Origin: Flavobacteriales bacterium
Lineage (GTDB): Bacteria; Bacteroidota; Bacteroidia; CAIKAF01
DNA: 64,000 nucleotides
Direction: 5' to 3'
Assembly: GCA_025451235.1 (NCBI GenBank)
Contig: JANWKT010000014.1
Location: forward strand, 186,001 to 250,000
In this document: in pieces, positions 52,072-60,511 of the stretch
Layout: every line of letters starts with the position of its first letter
How positions within the stretch are numbered: position 1 is the first letter of the stretch
Position numbers and translations under genes: made by a program
The notes under the pieces: model-generated
The model's database searches: none
Told to the model about the DNA's origin: nothing
What the model saw: the letters and a program-made list of their open reading frames with translations, nothing else

Positions 52072-54720
52072 ATGCCATTGTTTGGAGGAAAAAAAGAAGA
52101 ATTAGATGCTTTATTCAAATTTAAAGATCTTAAAATTTATTGTGATAACAATTCACTTGCGCAGGATGGACGTTTTTACAGAACGGTGTTTGATGAATCG
52201 GAAGTGAATTATTTATATTTCGAAATAACACTTTTCAATAAAAAATTCGATGAAGGAGATTGGGATGCAAAAGGTAAGATCATTTGCCATTTATTGGAGA
52301 ATGGAGTAAAGGGCAAAGAAATGTGTAATCTCGAGATCAAGCTGGATGCCAAGAAGGATGTAAACGTAATTACCTGCCGTGAAGGTTGGGGAATGGAGAA
52401 TAAAGGAGCTTATTGGAAAAAAGGAGTTTATATTGTAGAAGCATGGGTAGAGGATAAAATGATCGGCTCCAAAAGTTTTTACCTGGAAGATGATGGAGTG
52501 ATCAACGCCAGCAGTAATCCTTATTTTACTTTGGACCATGTAAAGTTATTTAATGCAACTTATAATCCACCTACCGCGGATCGCAGAAAATACCTCACCG
52601 AATTTAAATGGGATGCAACCCAATACATCTGGGTGGAATATAAGATCACCAATAAGCTCAGTACTGCCTGGAATTTCGAAGTATACCTGAATTTTTATGA
52701 AAAGGCAGGTTTGCAGAAAAGTCAATTATATAAGTATTATGCCGTTCAACCAGGCAAAAAAGATTTTGTATACACTTTTGATTCCGGATGGGGACACGAT
52801 CAATCTGGTACATGGAAGCCAGGAGAGTATGTGATCCACATTGTTTGCATGGGGGCTTTGATAGCTGCTATTCCATTTACCGTAGGAGATAAAGAAGTGG
52901 AAGGGAATGCGGAGGTAATATTTGCCGCCTCCAATTCAAATGTGGCAACTTCTGCGATCAAAAAAACTGCAGCTGCGGTTAATGATGATCCGGTAACTGT
53001 TGAAGAAGCATTGAAGGAAATTGATGAGTTGATTGGTCTGACCAATATCAAGAACGAGATCAAAGAGCAGATCAATTATTTGAATTTTGCTAAACTCCGA
53101 AAAGAAAAAGGAGTGGAAGAGGATACCATCATTAATTTACATTCGGTATTTACCGGGAACCCGGGTACAGGTAAAACCACCATTGTAAATATGTTAGGCA
53201 AGGTGTATAAATCCATGGGCCTATTGTCAAAAGGACATGTCATTGAAGTAGATCGAGCTGATCTGATAGGGGAGTACATTGGCCAAACGGCTCCTCGTGT
53301 AAAAAAACAGATCGATGCTGCCCGTGGTGGGATCTTATTTGTTGACGAGGCATATGCCTTGGCTCGTAAAGGGGATACCGATGGAAAAGATTATGGCCGC
53401 GAGGTAATTGAAATATTGTTGAAGGAAATGAGTGATGGGGCAGGAGATATTGCCATCATGGTGGCGGGTTACCCCGAAGAAATGGGACATTTTCTCAATT
53501 CAAATCCAGGATTAAAATCCCGTTTCGGGCAATATTTTCATTTCGAAGATTATTTACCAGATGAGTTGATGCAGATAGCTCAGCTAACCGCTACTAAAAA
53601 GAATGTCAATTTAAGTGAAAATGCGGTGAAGGTGTTAGATAAAAAATTGGTGGAACTATATCGCGACAGGGATCGTAATTTTGGCAATGCACGTTTAGTT
53701 ACTTCCATCATTTCAGAATCAAAACAGAACATGGCCGTCCGTTGCATGAGTGATCCGAATGTTAAAGATCTTACCAAAGAGCAACTGTCGACCATTGAAG
53801 GTCAGGATATTTTGGAAAGCTTTGCAGATGATGTAGGCAAAAAACTCAAATTAGCGGTTGATGATGAGTTGCTCAAAATCTCATTGGAGGAATTGAACCA
53901 GTTGGTAGGATTGAACAATATCAAACAGGAGGTGCTGGAATTGGCCAAGCTGGTAAAATACTATAGGGATATCGGTCGCGACGTGTTGAATAAATTCAGT
54001 TTGCATGCAGTGTTCCTGGGAAATCCAGGAACAGGAAAAACTACCGTTGCCCGGATCATGGCAAAAATATATAAAGCTTTAGGTTTGCTCGAAAGAGGAC
54101 ATTTGGTGGAGGTAGACCGTGAGGAACTGGTGGCGGGTTATGTAGGACAAACAGCCATTAAAACCAAAGAAGTGTTGGACCGTGCCATGGGTGGGGTGTT
54201 GTTTATCGATGAGGCCTATGCTTTGGTAGGTGAAGGAAATGACCTGGGTCATGAAGCGGTGGAAACCATTTTAAAAATAATGGAAGATAAGCGTGGACAG
54301 TTTTCGGTGATCGTGGCTGGATATACCGGGGAGATGATAGAGTTTTTGGAAAGCAATCCTGGTTTGAAAAGCCGTTTTGATAATTCGTACGAATTTGCTG
54401 ATTATAGCATGGACGATCTTTATCAGATCGCTGTTAACTTGTTGGAAAAGGAAAACCTTACACCTGATGAAGAGGCTGCTGCACATATCAAATCTTATTT
54501 ACAATTCTTGTATGATCGTCGTGACAAGCATTTCGGTAATGCAAGGGAAGTTCGGAAGATAGTTGAAAAATCTGTTCGTGCCCAACATTTGCGCATGGCA
54601 TCTTTGGATAAAGCTGCTCGTACCGAAAAAATGATCTTTACTTTAACACTCGACGATGTGGATGAGTTCAAGCTGGAAGATTCATTGAAGAAAAAAGGAA
54701 TTGGTTTCGGAGGTTCTTAA
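52072..54720 (+). CDS. Tandem CbxX-type AAA+ ATPase with two N-terminal beta domains
   Basis: The 882-residue cytoplasmic protein has two similar N-terminal beta-sandwich-like domains (about 10-140 and 150-285; WGMENKGAYWKKGVYIVEAW and WGHDQSGTWKPGEYVIHIV are parallel). Two CbxX/CfqX-like AAA+ modules follow. Walker A is GNPGTGKT at about residues 362-369 and 650-657; Walker B is LFVDEAYAL and LFIDEAYAL. Both modules also keep late GNAR arginine motifs. CbxX ATPases remodel Rubisco or serve type VII secretion (EccA-like). Neither system is seen here, so the target is unknown. It lies 12 nt after pheT. Confidence 0.86.
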   Translation: MPLFGGKKEELDALFKFKDLKIYCDNNSLAQDGRFYRTVFDESEVNYLYFEITLFNKKFDEGDWDAKGKIICHLLENGVKGKEMCNLEIKLDAKKDVNVITCREGWGMENKGAYWKKGVYIVEAWVEDKMIGSKSFYLEDDGVINASSNPYFTLDHVKLFNATYNPPTADRRKYLTEFKWDATQYIWVEYKITNKLSTAWNFEVYLNFYEKAGLQKSQLYKYYAVQPGKKDFVYTFDSGWGHDQSGTWKPGEYVIHIVCMGALIAAIPFTVGDKEVEGNAEVIFAASNSNVATSAIKKTAAAVNDDPVTVEEALKEIDELIGLTNIKNEIKEQINYLNFAKLRKEKGVEEDTIINLHSVFTGNPGTGKTTIVNMLGKVYKSMGLLSKGHVIEVDRADLIGEYIGQTAPRVKKQIDAARGGILFVDEAYALARKGDTDGKDYGREVIEILLKEMSDGAGDIAIMVAGYPEEMGHFLNSNPGLKSRFGQYFHFEDYLPDELMQIAQLTATKKNVNLSENAVKVLDKKLVELYRDRDRNFGNARLVTSIISESKQNMAVRCMSDPNVKDLTKEQLSTIEGQDILESFADDVGKKLKLAVDDELLKISLEELNQLVGLNNIKQEVLELAKLVKYYRDIGRDVLNKFSLHAVFLGNPGTGKTTVARIMAKIYKALGLLERGHLVEVDREELVAGYVGQTAIKTKEVLDRAMGGVLFIDEAYALVGEGNDLGHEAVETILKIMEDKRGQFSVIVAGYTGEMIEFLESNPGLKSRFDNSYEFADYSMDDLYQIAVNLLEKENLTPDEEAAAHIKSYLQFLYDRRDKHFGNAREVRKIVEKSVRAQHLRMASLDKAARTEKMIFTLTLDDVDEFKLEDSLKKKGIGFGGS

Positions 54721-54767
54721 TTTATTTGGACTGCTATCCGTAACAAAAAAAATTATATATTTAAAAT

Positions 54768-55142
54768 ATGAGACCTTATCTCCTCATTCTTTCCTTTATT
54801 TTTCTCAGTATTTCATTTTCTTCAGCACAAAAACCTGAATGTAAAAAATGGAAAAACGGCGAATTTTATATGCTTACCAAGGAAGGCGATCGAATAGAAA
54901 TTGTTAGGCAAGGCAATAAACAGGTGGAATATGACGTAAAAACAGGAACCAAAATGCCGTTAAAGGTAAAATGGCTCAATACTTGCACCTATCAACTTCT
55001 TCCCTGGAAAAAGACCAAAGGCGATAACCTGATCATTACCGTTACTATTGTTGAAACCCATGAAAATTATTGCATGATCGATGTGAAATCAAATTTGTTC
55101 GACATGAATATGCGTGAACCTTTTTACAGAAAAGTAAAATAA
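54768..55142 (+). CDS. Small secreted protein, unknown function
   Basis: The 124-residue protein has a signal peptide (RPYLLILSFIFLSISFSSAQ) and a short beta-rich mature part starting KPECKKWKNGEFYMLTKEGD, with three cysteines. No family is recognised. A near-consensus -7 sequence (TATATTTA) precedes the ATG. It is convergent with the GIN-domain gene. Confidence 0.72.
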   Translation: MRPYLLILSFIFLSISFSSAQKPECKKWKNGEFYMLTKEGDRIEIVRQGNKQVEYDVKTGTKMPLKVKWLNTCTYQLLPWKKTKGDNLIITVTIVETHENYCMIDVKSNLFDMNMREPFYRKVK

Positions 55143-55149
55143 TTTTTTG

Positions 55150-55827
55150 CTAGTAGCATCCCAATGCCTGCAACAACGATCCGCTTCCTGTGATCGAAAA
55201 ATTAAGGGTAGGAGATCCCACATATTGGATCTGCCCACTTCCCGAAATTTGAGCATTCAATTTACCCAAAGGTTGGGTAGACAAGATTCCGGACCCCAGC
55301 ATAAAAGCATTCACGGTGTCTGCTTCCATGGCGCATAAACGTGTAAGTCCTGACCCCGCTGAATAGGCATTTAAATAAGTGGCATCTCCAAACAAAGAAA
55401 TGGTACCTGATCCGTTGTTCGTTACTTCCAACAGGTTGGAGGTGATGGAATCATTTGCCACAATACTTCCGTTGCTGCTCAATTTAATGGAGGAATAATT
55501 TGGGGCCGTTACATATACTACTATATTATTTTGATCAAATACATAATCAGGAGCCACCCCGATAGTAATTTTATTGGATCCCTTTTCAATTTCAACATGA
55601 GGAACGAGGTTTTCATAGCCTTGTATGGTAACTGCGTAGGTGGGTTCCTCTATAAGATATACTGTAAAGTCACTGTTAAGCTCTACTTCTGAAAATGGGT
55701 CTGAAGTGAGGGTATCGGTTACTTCTATGATATCTCCTTTGCCTACAACCAGGTTATGACAACTACTCAGCAGCGGAACGAAAAGTAATAAGAGCCAGAT
55801 AGTTTTGATGTTGAAAATTGATTTCAT
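55150..55827 (-). CDS. GIN-domain (DUF2807) lipoprotein
   Basis: The 225-residue protein has a lipoprotein signal with lipobox LLSSC (about Cys22) and a right-handed beta-helix-like GIN domain with repeats of the type SGSGxI (TNNGSGTISLFG, SAGSGLTRL, MLGSGILST, ISGSGQIQYVG, ITGSGSLLQ). The start at 55827 is chosen over 55857 by the signal peptide and the -7 box ending 3 nt before it. Such proteins are widespread in Bacteroidota; the function is unknown. Confidence 0.88.
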   Translation of the reverse strand: MKSIFNIKTIWLLLLFVPLLSSCHNLVVGKGDIIEVTDTLTSDPFSEVELNSDFTVYLIEEPTYAVTIQGYENLVPHVEIEKGSNKITIGVAPDYVFDQNNIVVYVTAPNYSSIKLSSNGSIVANDSITSNLLEVTNNGSGTISLFGDATYLNAYSAGSGLTRLCAMEADTVNAFMLGSGILSTQPLGKLNAQISGSGQIQYVGSPTLNFSITGSGSLLQALGCY

Positions 55828-55830
55828 ACT

Positions 55831-55838
55831 CAAATATA
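55831..55838 (-). promoter_or_regulatory. -7 box of the GIN-domain lipoprotein gene
   Basis: On the minus strand this reads TATATTTG, ending 3 nt before the ATG at 55827. Confidence 0.6.
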
Positions 55839-55930
55839 AGGAAAATAACCAATACACCCTGGTTTGGGCTACGTAAAAATACGTAGCCTTTTGCGTAAAA
55901 CTGGTAAATACGAGGGGGGAGGAGATCCGC

Positions 55931-55938
55931 TAAATTTG
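55931..55938 (+). promoter_or_regulatory. -7 box of a possible small gene
   Basis: TAAATTTG matches TAnnTTTG, 21 nt before the ATG at 55960. No -33 TTG is evident at the usual spacing. Confidence 0.45.
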
Positions 55939-55959
55939 CATAACAAAAATATCAGAAAT

Positions 55960-56121
55960 ATGAAACATGTACTCTTTATCTTCAATTTGATCTCCAGGTT
56001 CTTTAACAGGATCATCAAAAGTTTCACTTCTGATTTTATATTAGGTACTCCTGCAGTGGATTGCCTCCCTTTACCCGATGATGGGTTAGATCTTTTTCCT
56101 CATGTACAATCGCCTTATTAG
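55960..56121 (+). CDS. Possible 53-residue small protein
   Basis: A 53-codon frame starts at the ATG at 55960 (MKHVLFIFNLISRFFNRIIKSF). It has a perfect -7 box 21 nt upstream and ends just before the convergent zinc-ribbon gene. The N-terminus is amphipathic and could be membrane-associated; the tail is acidic. No family is recognised, and it could be non-coding. Confidence 0.4.
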   Translation: MKHVLFIFNLISRFFNRIIKSFTSDFILGTPAVDCLPLPDDGLDLFPHVQSPY

Positions 56122-56125
56122 TTCA

Positions 56126-56347
56126 TTATAGCTTCTGAGGATTCTCAGCATAGCTTTTAACTACGAGTCCGCAATTTTTGCAGATGACCATCACCTTGGT
56201 AGTAGCTCTTGAATAAGCTTCCATTCCCAACACCGATGTTTTTTTATGAATGGCCCCTTCGCTGGCTGTATAACCTAGCACCATTTCTTTTCCACCACAA
56301 TCAGAGCAAACTGTTTTGGATTTAATATCATTAAAGTTTTGAGGCAT
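56126..56347 (-). CDS. Small zinc-ribbon protein
   Basis: The 73-residue protein starts at the ATG at 56347 (MPQNFNDIKSK); an ATG at 56365 would overlap the previous gene. Two CxxC pairs (VCSDCGGKE and ICKNCGLVV) form a zinc ribbon. Its stop is close to the 53-residue frame on the opposite strand. The function is unknown. Confidence 0.75.
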   Translation of the reverse strand: MPQNFNDIKSKTVCSDCGGKEMVLGYTASEGAIHKKTSVLGMEAYSRATTKVMVICKNCGLVVKSYAENPQKL

Positions 56348-56358
56348 ACCTGAATTTA

Positions 56359-57840
56359 TTACCAAACCAATTTCTTCACATATTCTTTTTGAATACCGAT
56401 CACTCTTACCACATAGATACCGGATGATAACTCTAGTGTAATAATATTGGAATTGAAAGGTTCCTGGTAAACTACTTTGCCCAAGGCATCATATACGAAC
56501 ACTTGTTGGGCTTCGTCTCCCCCTAACTGGATATACAATTGCCCTTGTTGGTTATAAATAGAATAAGAGGTGTTTTCTTCTTCCAAACCTGTATCTACTA
56601 CGATATAAGTATCAGAACTTGAACAACCATTCGCATTGGTCACCACTACATCATAAGTTCCGTTAGCAGTAGCTGTATAACTTGAGCTCGTGGCTCCACC
56701 AATTGGATTTGAATTGAAGTACCATTGATAGGTAGTATAGATAGCACTTACCGAAAGTTGGCTTCCGGTTTGGATAATGGTAGGAACAACAGGAAGGGAT
56801 AAAGTATCCAGGGTTACTTCTTCGCTTCTGAAAACACAACCGGTGATATCAGTTATTTCCACCCAATAATTGCCGGCAGCTGTTGCATTGATCGACTGAG
56901 TTAGTGCAGAGGTACTCCATAAGTAGGCAGGTGCTCCTGCAGGAGTGGCAGTAAATGTTACATTGGAACCTAAACATACGGTAGTATCGCCTGGATTAAT
57001 AAAAGCATAAGGAATATTACTCAAGTAAATACTGTCACCCACCCCAAATGTTCCAATATTAGGAATACCTGCATAGGAAACAATGTTCGGATCAATGCTG
57101 CTCACATTGGTAGGGCAATTGTCTAATTCAACATAATTCGAACCATTGTGCCGAATGCCTACAGCATAAGGTTGTACAAAATCGACCGCATTTTTTGTAT
57201 CATTCCATTGCATGGTGATATTGATCAGGTTTCCACCAGCCACTATATCATTCACCGAATAGCTCATCAAGCCCACATGTGTGGTAAGAGGAATTCCGGT
57301 TGAAGTTCCATCATCCGGCAATAAATCCCAGGCTTGTACCCTAAACGTATCGGCAGTCCCCATTTCGGTGAGGGTTACCGGAAAATATTCGGGATCAAAT
57401 CCTACATGAAATGTAAATGGGCTGGTATCTAGTTTTCTTTGAATATATCCTGAGCCGTTGGTTTGCAAATAGCCCATGAGGTTGCCGGTATGGAATGAAT
57501 TATCCGCCAGGTAAACATTTTGGTCTTGCAGGTAAATAATCCCACTGGCCATGTCCAGGGTATCATTTACCCATATTGGATCCGTGAGTAGGACATCTGC
57601 ACTGTTGGTAACCCTTAGGTTATTCATATTGGCCGAGCTTCCTCCCATGTTCTGTGGGTTGTCTCCATTCATTACCATGAACCCATCTCCATCGATGGAT
57701 TGATTGATCACGGCATCTCCCTTGATTTCTATGGAAGCTCCTGTATTGATCTGTACAGTGCTCTCTGTATAAAAATATCCTTGTGCTGTGAGTATAAAAG
57801 GAGTGAATATGAAAAAAATACTAATAAGAGGTCTTAACAT
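56359..57840 (-). CDS. T9SS-sorted surface protein
   Basis: The 493-residue protein has a signal peptide (LRPLISIFFIFTPFILTAQ). It has a beta-rich body with an immunoglobulin/PKD-like segment (TTYQWYFNSNPIGGATSSSYTATANGTYDVVVTNANGC) and a C-terminal sorting domain (YNQQGQLYIQL...LSSGIYVVRVIGIQKEYVKKLVW). An earlier in-frame ATG at 58179 is rejected because its extra 113 codons lie opposite mltG. The function is unknown, probably surface-exposed or secreted. Confidence 0.88.
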   Translation of the reverse strand: MLRPLISIFFIFTPFILTAQGYFYTESTVQINTGASIEIKGDAVINQSIDGDGFMVMNGDNPQNMGGSSANMNNLRVTNSADVLLTDPIWVNDTLDMASGIIYLQDQNVYLADNSFHTGNLMGYLQTNGSGYIQRKLDTSPFTFHVGFDPEYFPVTLTEMGTADTFRVQAWDLLPDDGTSTGIPLTTHVGLMSYSVNDIVAGGNLINITMQWNDTKNAVDFVQPYAVGIRHNGSNYVELDNCPTNVSSIDPNIVSYAGIPNIGTFGVGDSIYLSNIPYAFINPGDTTVCLGSNVTFTATPAGAPAYLWSTSALTQSINATAAGNYWVEITDITGCVFRSEEVTLDTLSLPVVPTIIQTGSQLSVSAIYTTYQWYFNSNPIGGATSSSYTATANGTYDVVVTNANGCSSSDTYIVVDTGLEEENTSYSIYNQQGQLYIQLGGDEAQQVFVYDALGKVVYQEPFNSNIITLELSSGIYVVRVIGIQKEYVKKLVW

Positions 57841-57891
57841 ACACTTTCTGGATTCCTTATAAGTTTTAAATTTACAAAAAAATCCAATTAA

Positions 57892-58917
57892 TTGAGAAAA
57901 ATAACCATATTTTTTTTCCTGACCTGTTTCCTGACCAGCTGCGGATTCTATAAAGACCGTTTCAAAGGCAATGTGGAGATCAACGATAGTGCCGAGGTAT
58001 ATGTTTGTTTGCCTACCCAGGCCCCTATCGATACGCTCCTGGTTCGCATTAAAAATACCGGAACTCTCAAAGACATGGCTTCTTTTGAAAAGACGGCTAG
58101 AAAGGGTGACCTGGCTAAAAAATATAAGCCCGGCCGCTACCAACTGAAAAACGGAATGACCAACCATGAGCTGGTACAATTATTTAAAAGTGGGAAACAA
58201 ACCCCAGTAAAAGTTACTTTTCATTACGCCCGGACAGTTAATCACCTTGCTGGTAAGTTGAACCGGAAATTGGAGGCTGATTCCATTGGGTTGGTCAAAT
58301 TCTGGAATGACCATACAAAAATGAAAGAACTATATGGCATAGAACCACCCCAGATCCCTATGCTATTTTTACCCAATACCTATGAGTTTTATTGGAATAC
58401 GGATGCCCGAGAGTTTACGGATAAAATGTTCAAGGAGTATGAAAAATTCTGGAACGATGAGCGAAAAGCGAAAGCAGAAAAACTGGGACTAACACCGGCC
58501 CAAGTGGTTACTTTAGCCTCCATCGTTCAAAGTGAGCAAACAAAATATAAAGAGGAGTGGCCTATAATTGCCAAACTCTATTTGAACAGATTGAAAACAG
58601 GAATGTTCTTACAAGCAGACCCAACAGTGATTTATGCGATCGGAGATTTTACGATCACCCGTGTGTTGGAACGACATTTGGCTTTTGAGTCGCCGTACAA
58701 TACATATTTACATACAGGACTACCTCCCGGACCAATCATGATCACCGAAGGGGAATGTATAGATGCAGTTTTGAACCCAGATGATAACGATTTTATTTAT
58801 ATGTGTGCCAAGGAGGATTTTTCCGGACGGCATAATTTCACCGCCTCGTATGCGGAGCATAATAGAAATGCTGCAAAATACAGAACGGCCTTATCTAGAT
58901 GGGAAAGGGAACATTAA
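57892..58917 (+). CDS. mltG: Endolytic transglycosylase MltG
   Basis: MltG cuts nascent glycan strands in the periplasm and sets their length. The 341-residue protein has a lipoprotein-like signal (FLTSC, Cys17), where most MltG proteins have a transmembrane anchor, followed by a LysM-like region and the YceG domain with catalytic Glu in ASIVQSEQ. Other family segments are FLPNTYEFYWNT, RLKTGMFLQADPTVIYA and SPYNTYLHTGLPPGPI. The start is TTG at 57892. Confidence 0.93.
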   Translation: MRKITIFFFLTCFLTSCGFYKDRFKGNVEINDSAEVYVCLPTQAPIDTLLVRIKNTGTLKDMASFEKTARKGDLAKKYKPGRYQLKNGMTNHELVQLFKSGKQTPVKVTFHYARTVNHLAGKLNRKLEADSIGLVKFWNDHTKMKELYGIEPPQIPMLFLPNTYEFYWNTDAREFTDKMFKEYEKFWNDERKAKAEKLGLTPAQVVTLASIVQSEQTKYKEEWPIIAKLYLNRLKTGMFLQADPTVIYAIGDFTITRVLERHLAFESPYNTYLHTGLPPGPIMITEGECIDAVLNPDDNDFIYMCAKEDFSGRHNFTASYAEHNRNAAKYRTALSRWEREH

Positions 58918-58919
58918 GT

Positions 58920-58970
58920 TAGATGTTAGATGTCGGAGACATCTGATATCTGTACTCTGGCATCTGAATT
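58920..58970. repeat. atctgacatct-type repeat between convergent genes
   Basis: The gap holds TTAGATG repeats and a hairpin AGATGTC-GGA-GACATCT (58928-58944). It lies between convergent stops. There is no T-run, so a terminator is not supported. Confidence 0.5.
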
Positions 58971-58972
58971 AG

Positions 58973-60364
58973 TTAGAACTTAACCGATACCAAATTCCCT
59001 GTTTTCAGATCAAATATTCTAATAGCATCTGCACTTGCAAAGGAAGGCGATTTATCCTGATCAACCACCCCGCAAACAATTAGATAACTATCCGTAGCTA
59101 AAGCAAAACTCACTTTAAAACTCATGGCTGCGTTCGTCTGCCAAAGCTGTTTTCCGTTGATATCCACCCTGCTCACCAATAGCTTGCCTTTATTTCCAAT
59201 AATATCCCTGCTGAAAATAATAAAGCCGTCTGGATTTTTTGCTTTATAGGTCAGAGCGGTTTTAAAATCGATCATGATTCCACCTTGCAGATATCTTTCT
59301 TTGAATCCTTCCGTCTTTGTTACCTTTAGTCGGTCCCAATTGGAGGAAGCTTTTTTGTTTTCTTGTAATGTCATTTTATATAAGGTTACCTTATCAGATT
59401 CCGATCCAACGGAAGAAGGATTGGAGGGATCGAAATTTTCATCGTTGGGTTCCTCTTTGGTGAGTACGAAACCAAAGCCTCGAAGCGTATCCTTGGTGGT
59501 GGCCCAATCACTGATGTCATTGGCAAAGAAATCATCAAAGCCTTCCATTTTTCTTAATCGATCCATTTGGGCATTGAATATATCTCTCGAATTTTGTTCT
59601 AATCTCTGCAGTGAATCCCGAATAGCATATAACCCAGTTCGTTCTTCATTCAGCTTTTCATAATTGGCTCGGTCTTGTCTGTATAGCTCATTCAGAGAAT
59701 CCATTCTCATTTCCAGGGCCTCCTGTTGTGCTTTGATACCCTTACTGAATTCATCAAAGCTACCTTCCCTTTCATCTATCAATTCGGCATCAAGGTCGTC
59801 TAGCATGATCTTGTATTTATCCCCGTCTTGTGCAGTAACAGTAATATAGCCTAAGTTCACATGGGCATCGTAATATTGGTTTTCGGCTGGCATTTTACCT
59901 TTGAGTTCCGGATTTTTATTTTCGATATCCTCTAGCTTCACTACTTGCTCCAGCGAATTCATATCATAAGCCCTGAGATAATTGGCAAAAACCCACAAAC
60001 GGTCTTTATAACCTCCAAAACATTGCATGCCGCCATTTTTGATCCTTCTCTGATTCATTAACTTTTTCTTTTGAACCATTTTTCCGGTAGCCAGGTCGAT
60101 TTTTTCCAGGTAATAGGTGGTTGTATAAGACTTGTGAACGATGCCGTTTTTATTTGAATAGCTATTGGTTTTGCTATAAGATTTTACGATCACCATCGTT
60201 TTTTGGTCATCAGTAATTCCTGGCCAACCCATCATACCATAAGTATCCCATTGGGATAAACAGCTTCTGATCAAAAATATAAATCCAATAACGATTCCTC
60301 CGATGATTACCATTCCCCAAAGGGCGGTACGAAGTCCGCAACCAACTGCTTTTTTCTGGTCCAT
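58973..60364 (-). CDS. Membrane-anchored protein, unknown function
   Basis: The 463-residue protein has one transmembrane segment (residues 12-33; LWGMVIIGGIVIGFIFLIRSC). A large extracytoplasmic domain has repeats resembling a beta-propeller (DLATGKMVQKKK, DSYLIVCGVVDQDK, IFDLKTGNLVSVKF). A central helical, coiled-coil-like stretch (about 205-270; FSKGIKAQQEALEMRMDSLNELYRQDR) interrupts it. No family is recognised. It stands alone. Confidence 0.78.
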   Translation of the reverse strand: MDQKKAVGCGLRTALWGMVIIGGIVIGFIFLIRSCLSQWDTYGMMGWPGITDDQKTMVIVKSYSKTNSYSNKNGIVHKSYTTTYYLEKIDLATGKMVQKKKLMNQRRIKNGGMQCFGGYKDRLWVFANYLRAYDMNSLEQVVKLEDIENKNPELKGKMPAENQYYDAHVNLGYITVTAQDGDKYKIMLDDLDAELIDEREGSFDEFSKGIKAQQEALEMRMDSLNELYRQDRANYEKLNEERTGLYAIRDSLQRLEQNSRDIFNAQMDRLRKMEGFDDFFANDISDWATTKDTLRGFGFVLTKEEPNDENFDPSNPSSVGSESDKVTLYKMTLQENKKASSNWDRLKVTKTEGFKERYLQGGIMIDFKTALTYKAKNPDGFIIFSRDIIGNKGKLLVSRVDINGKQLWQTNAAMSFKVSFALATDSYLIVCGVVDQDKSPSFASADAIRIFDLKTGNLVSVKF

Positions 60365-60511
60365 GATGTAGGTGATTAGTAGGGTAAATATAATAATTTA
60401 GGATTCAGGAATAAGGGTTTAGGATTTTTCCAGGTTACTTATTACTCTAAATATGGCTTACGTATTCTTAAGTTCCAATAAATTGTACTCGCCAAAAAGA
60501 GGGGCTAAAAT

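Noticed and set aside
57841-58179. N-terminal extension of the T9SS protein from 58179
   Set aside because: It lies opposite the mltG coding region, and a clear signal peptide starts at 57840.
58918-58972. Rho-independent terminator between mltG and 58973
   Set aside because: A hairpin is present but there is no T-run.
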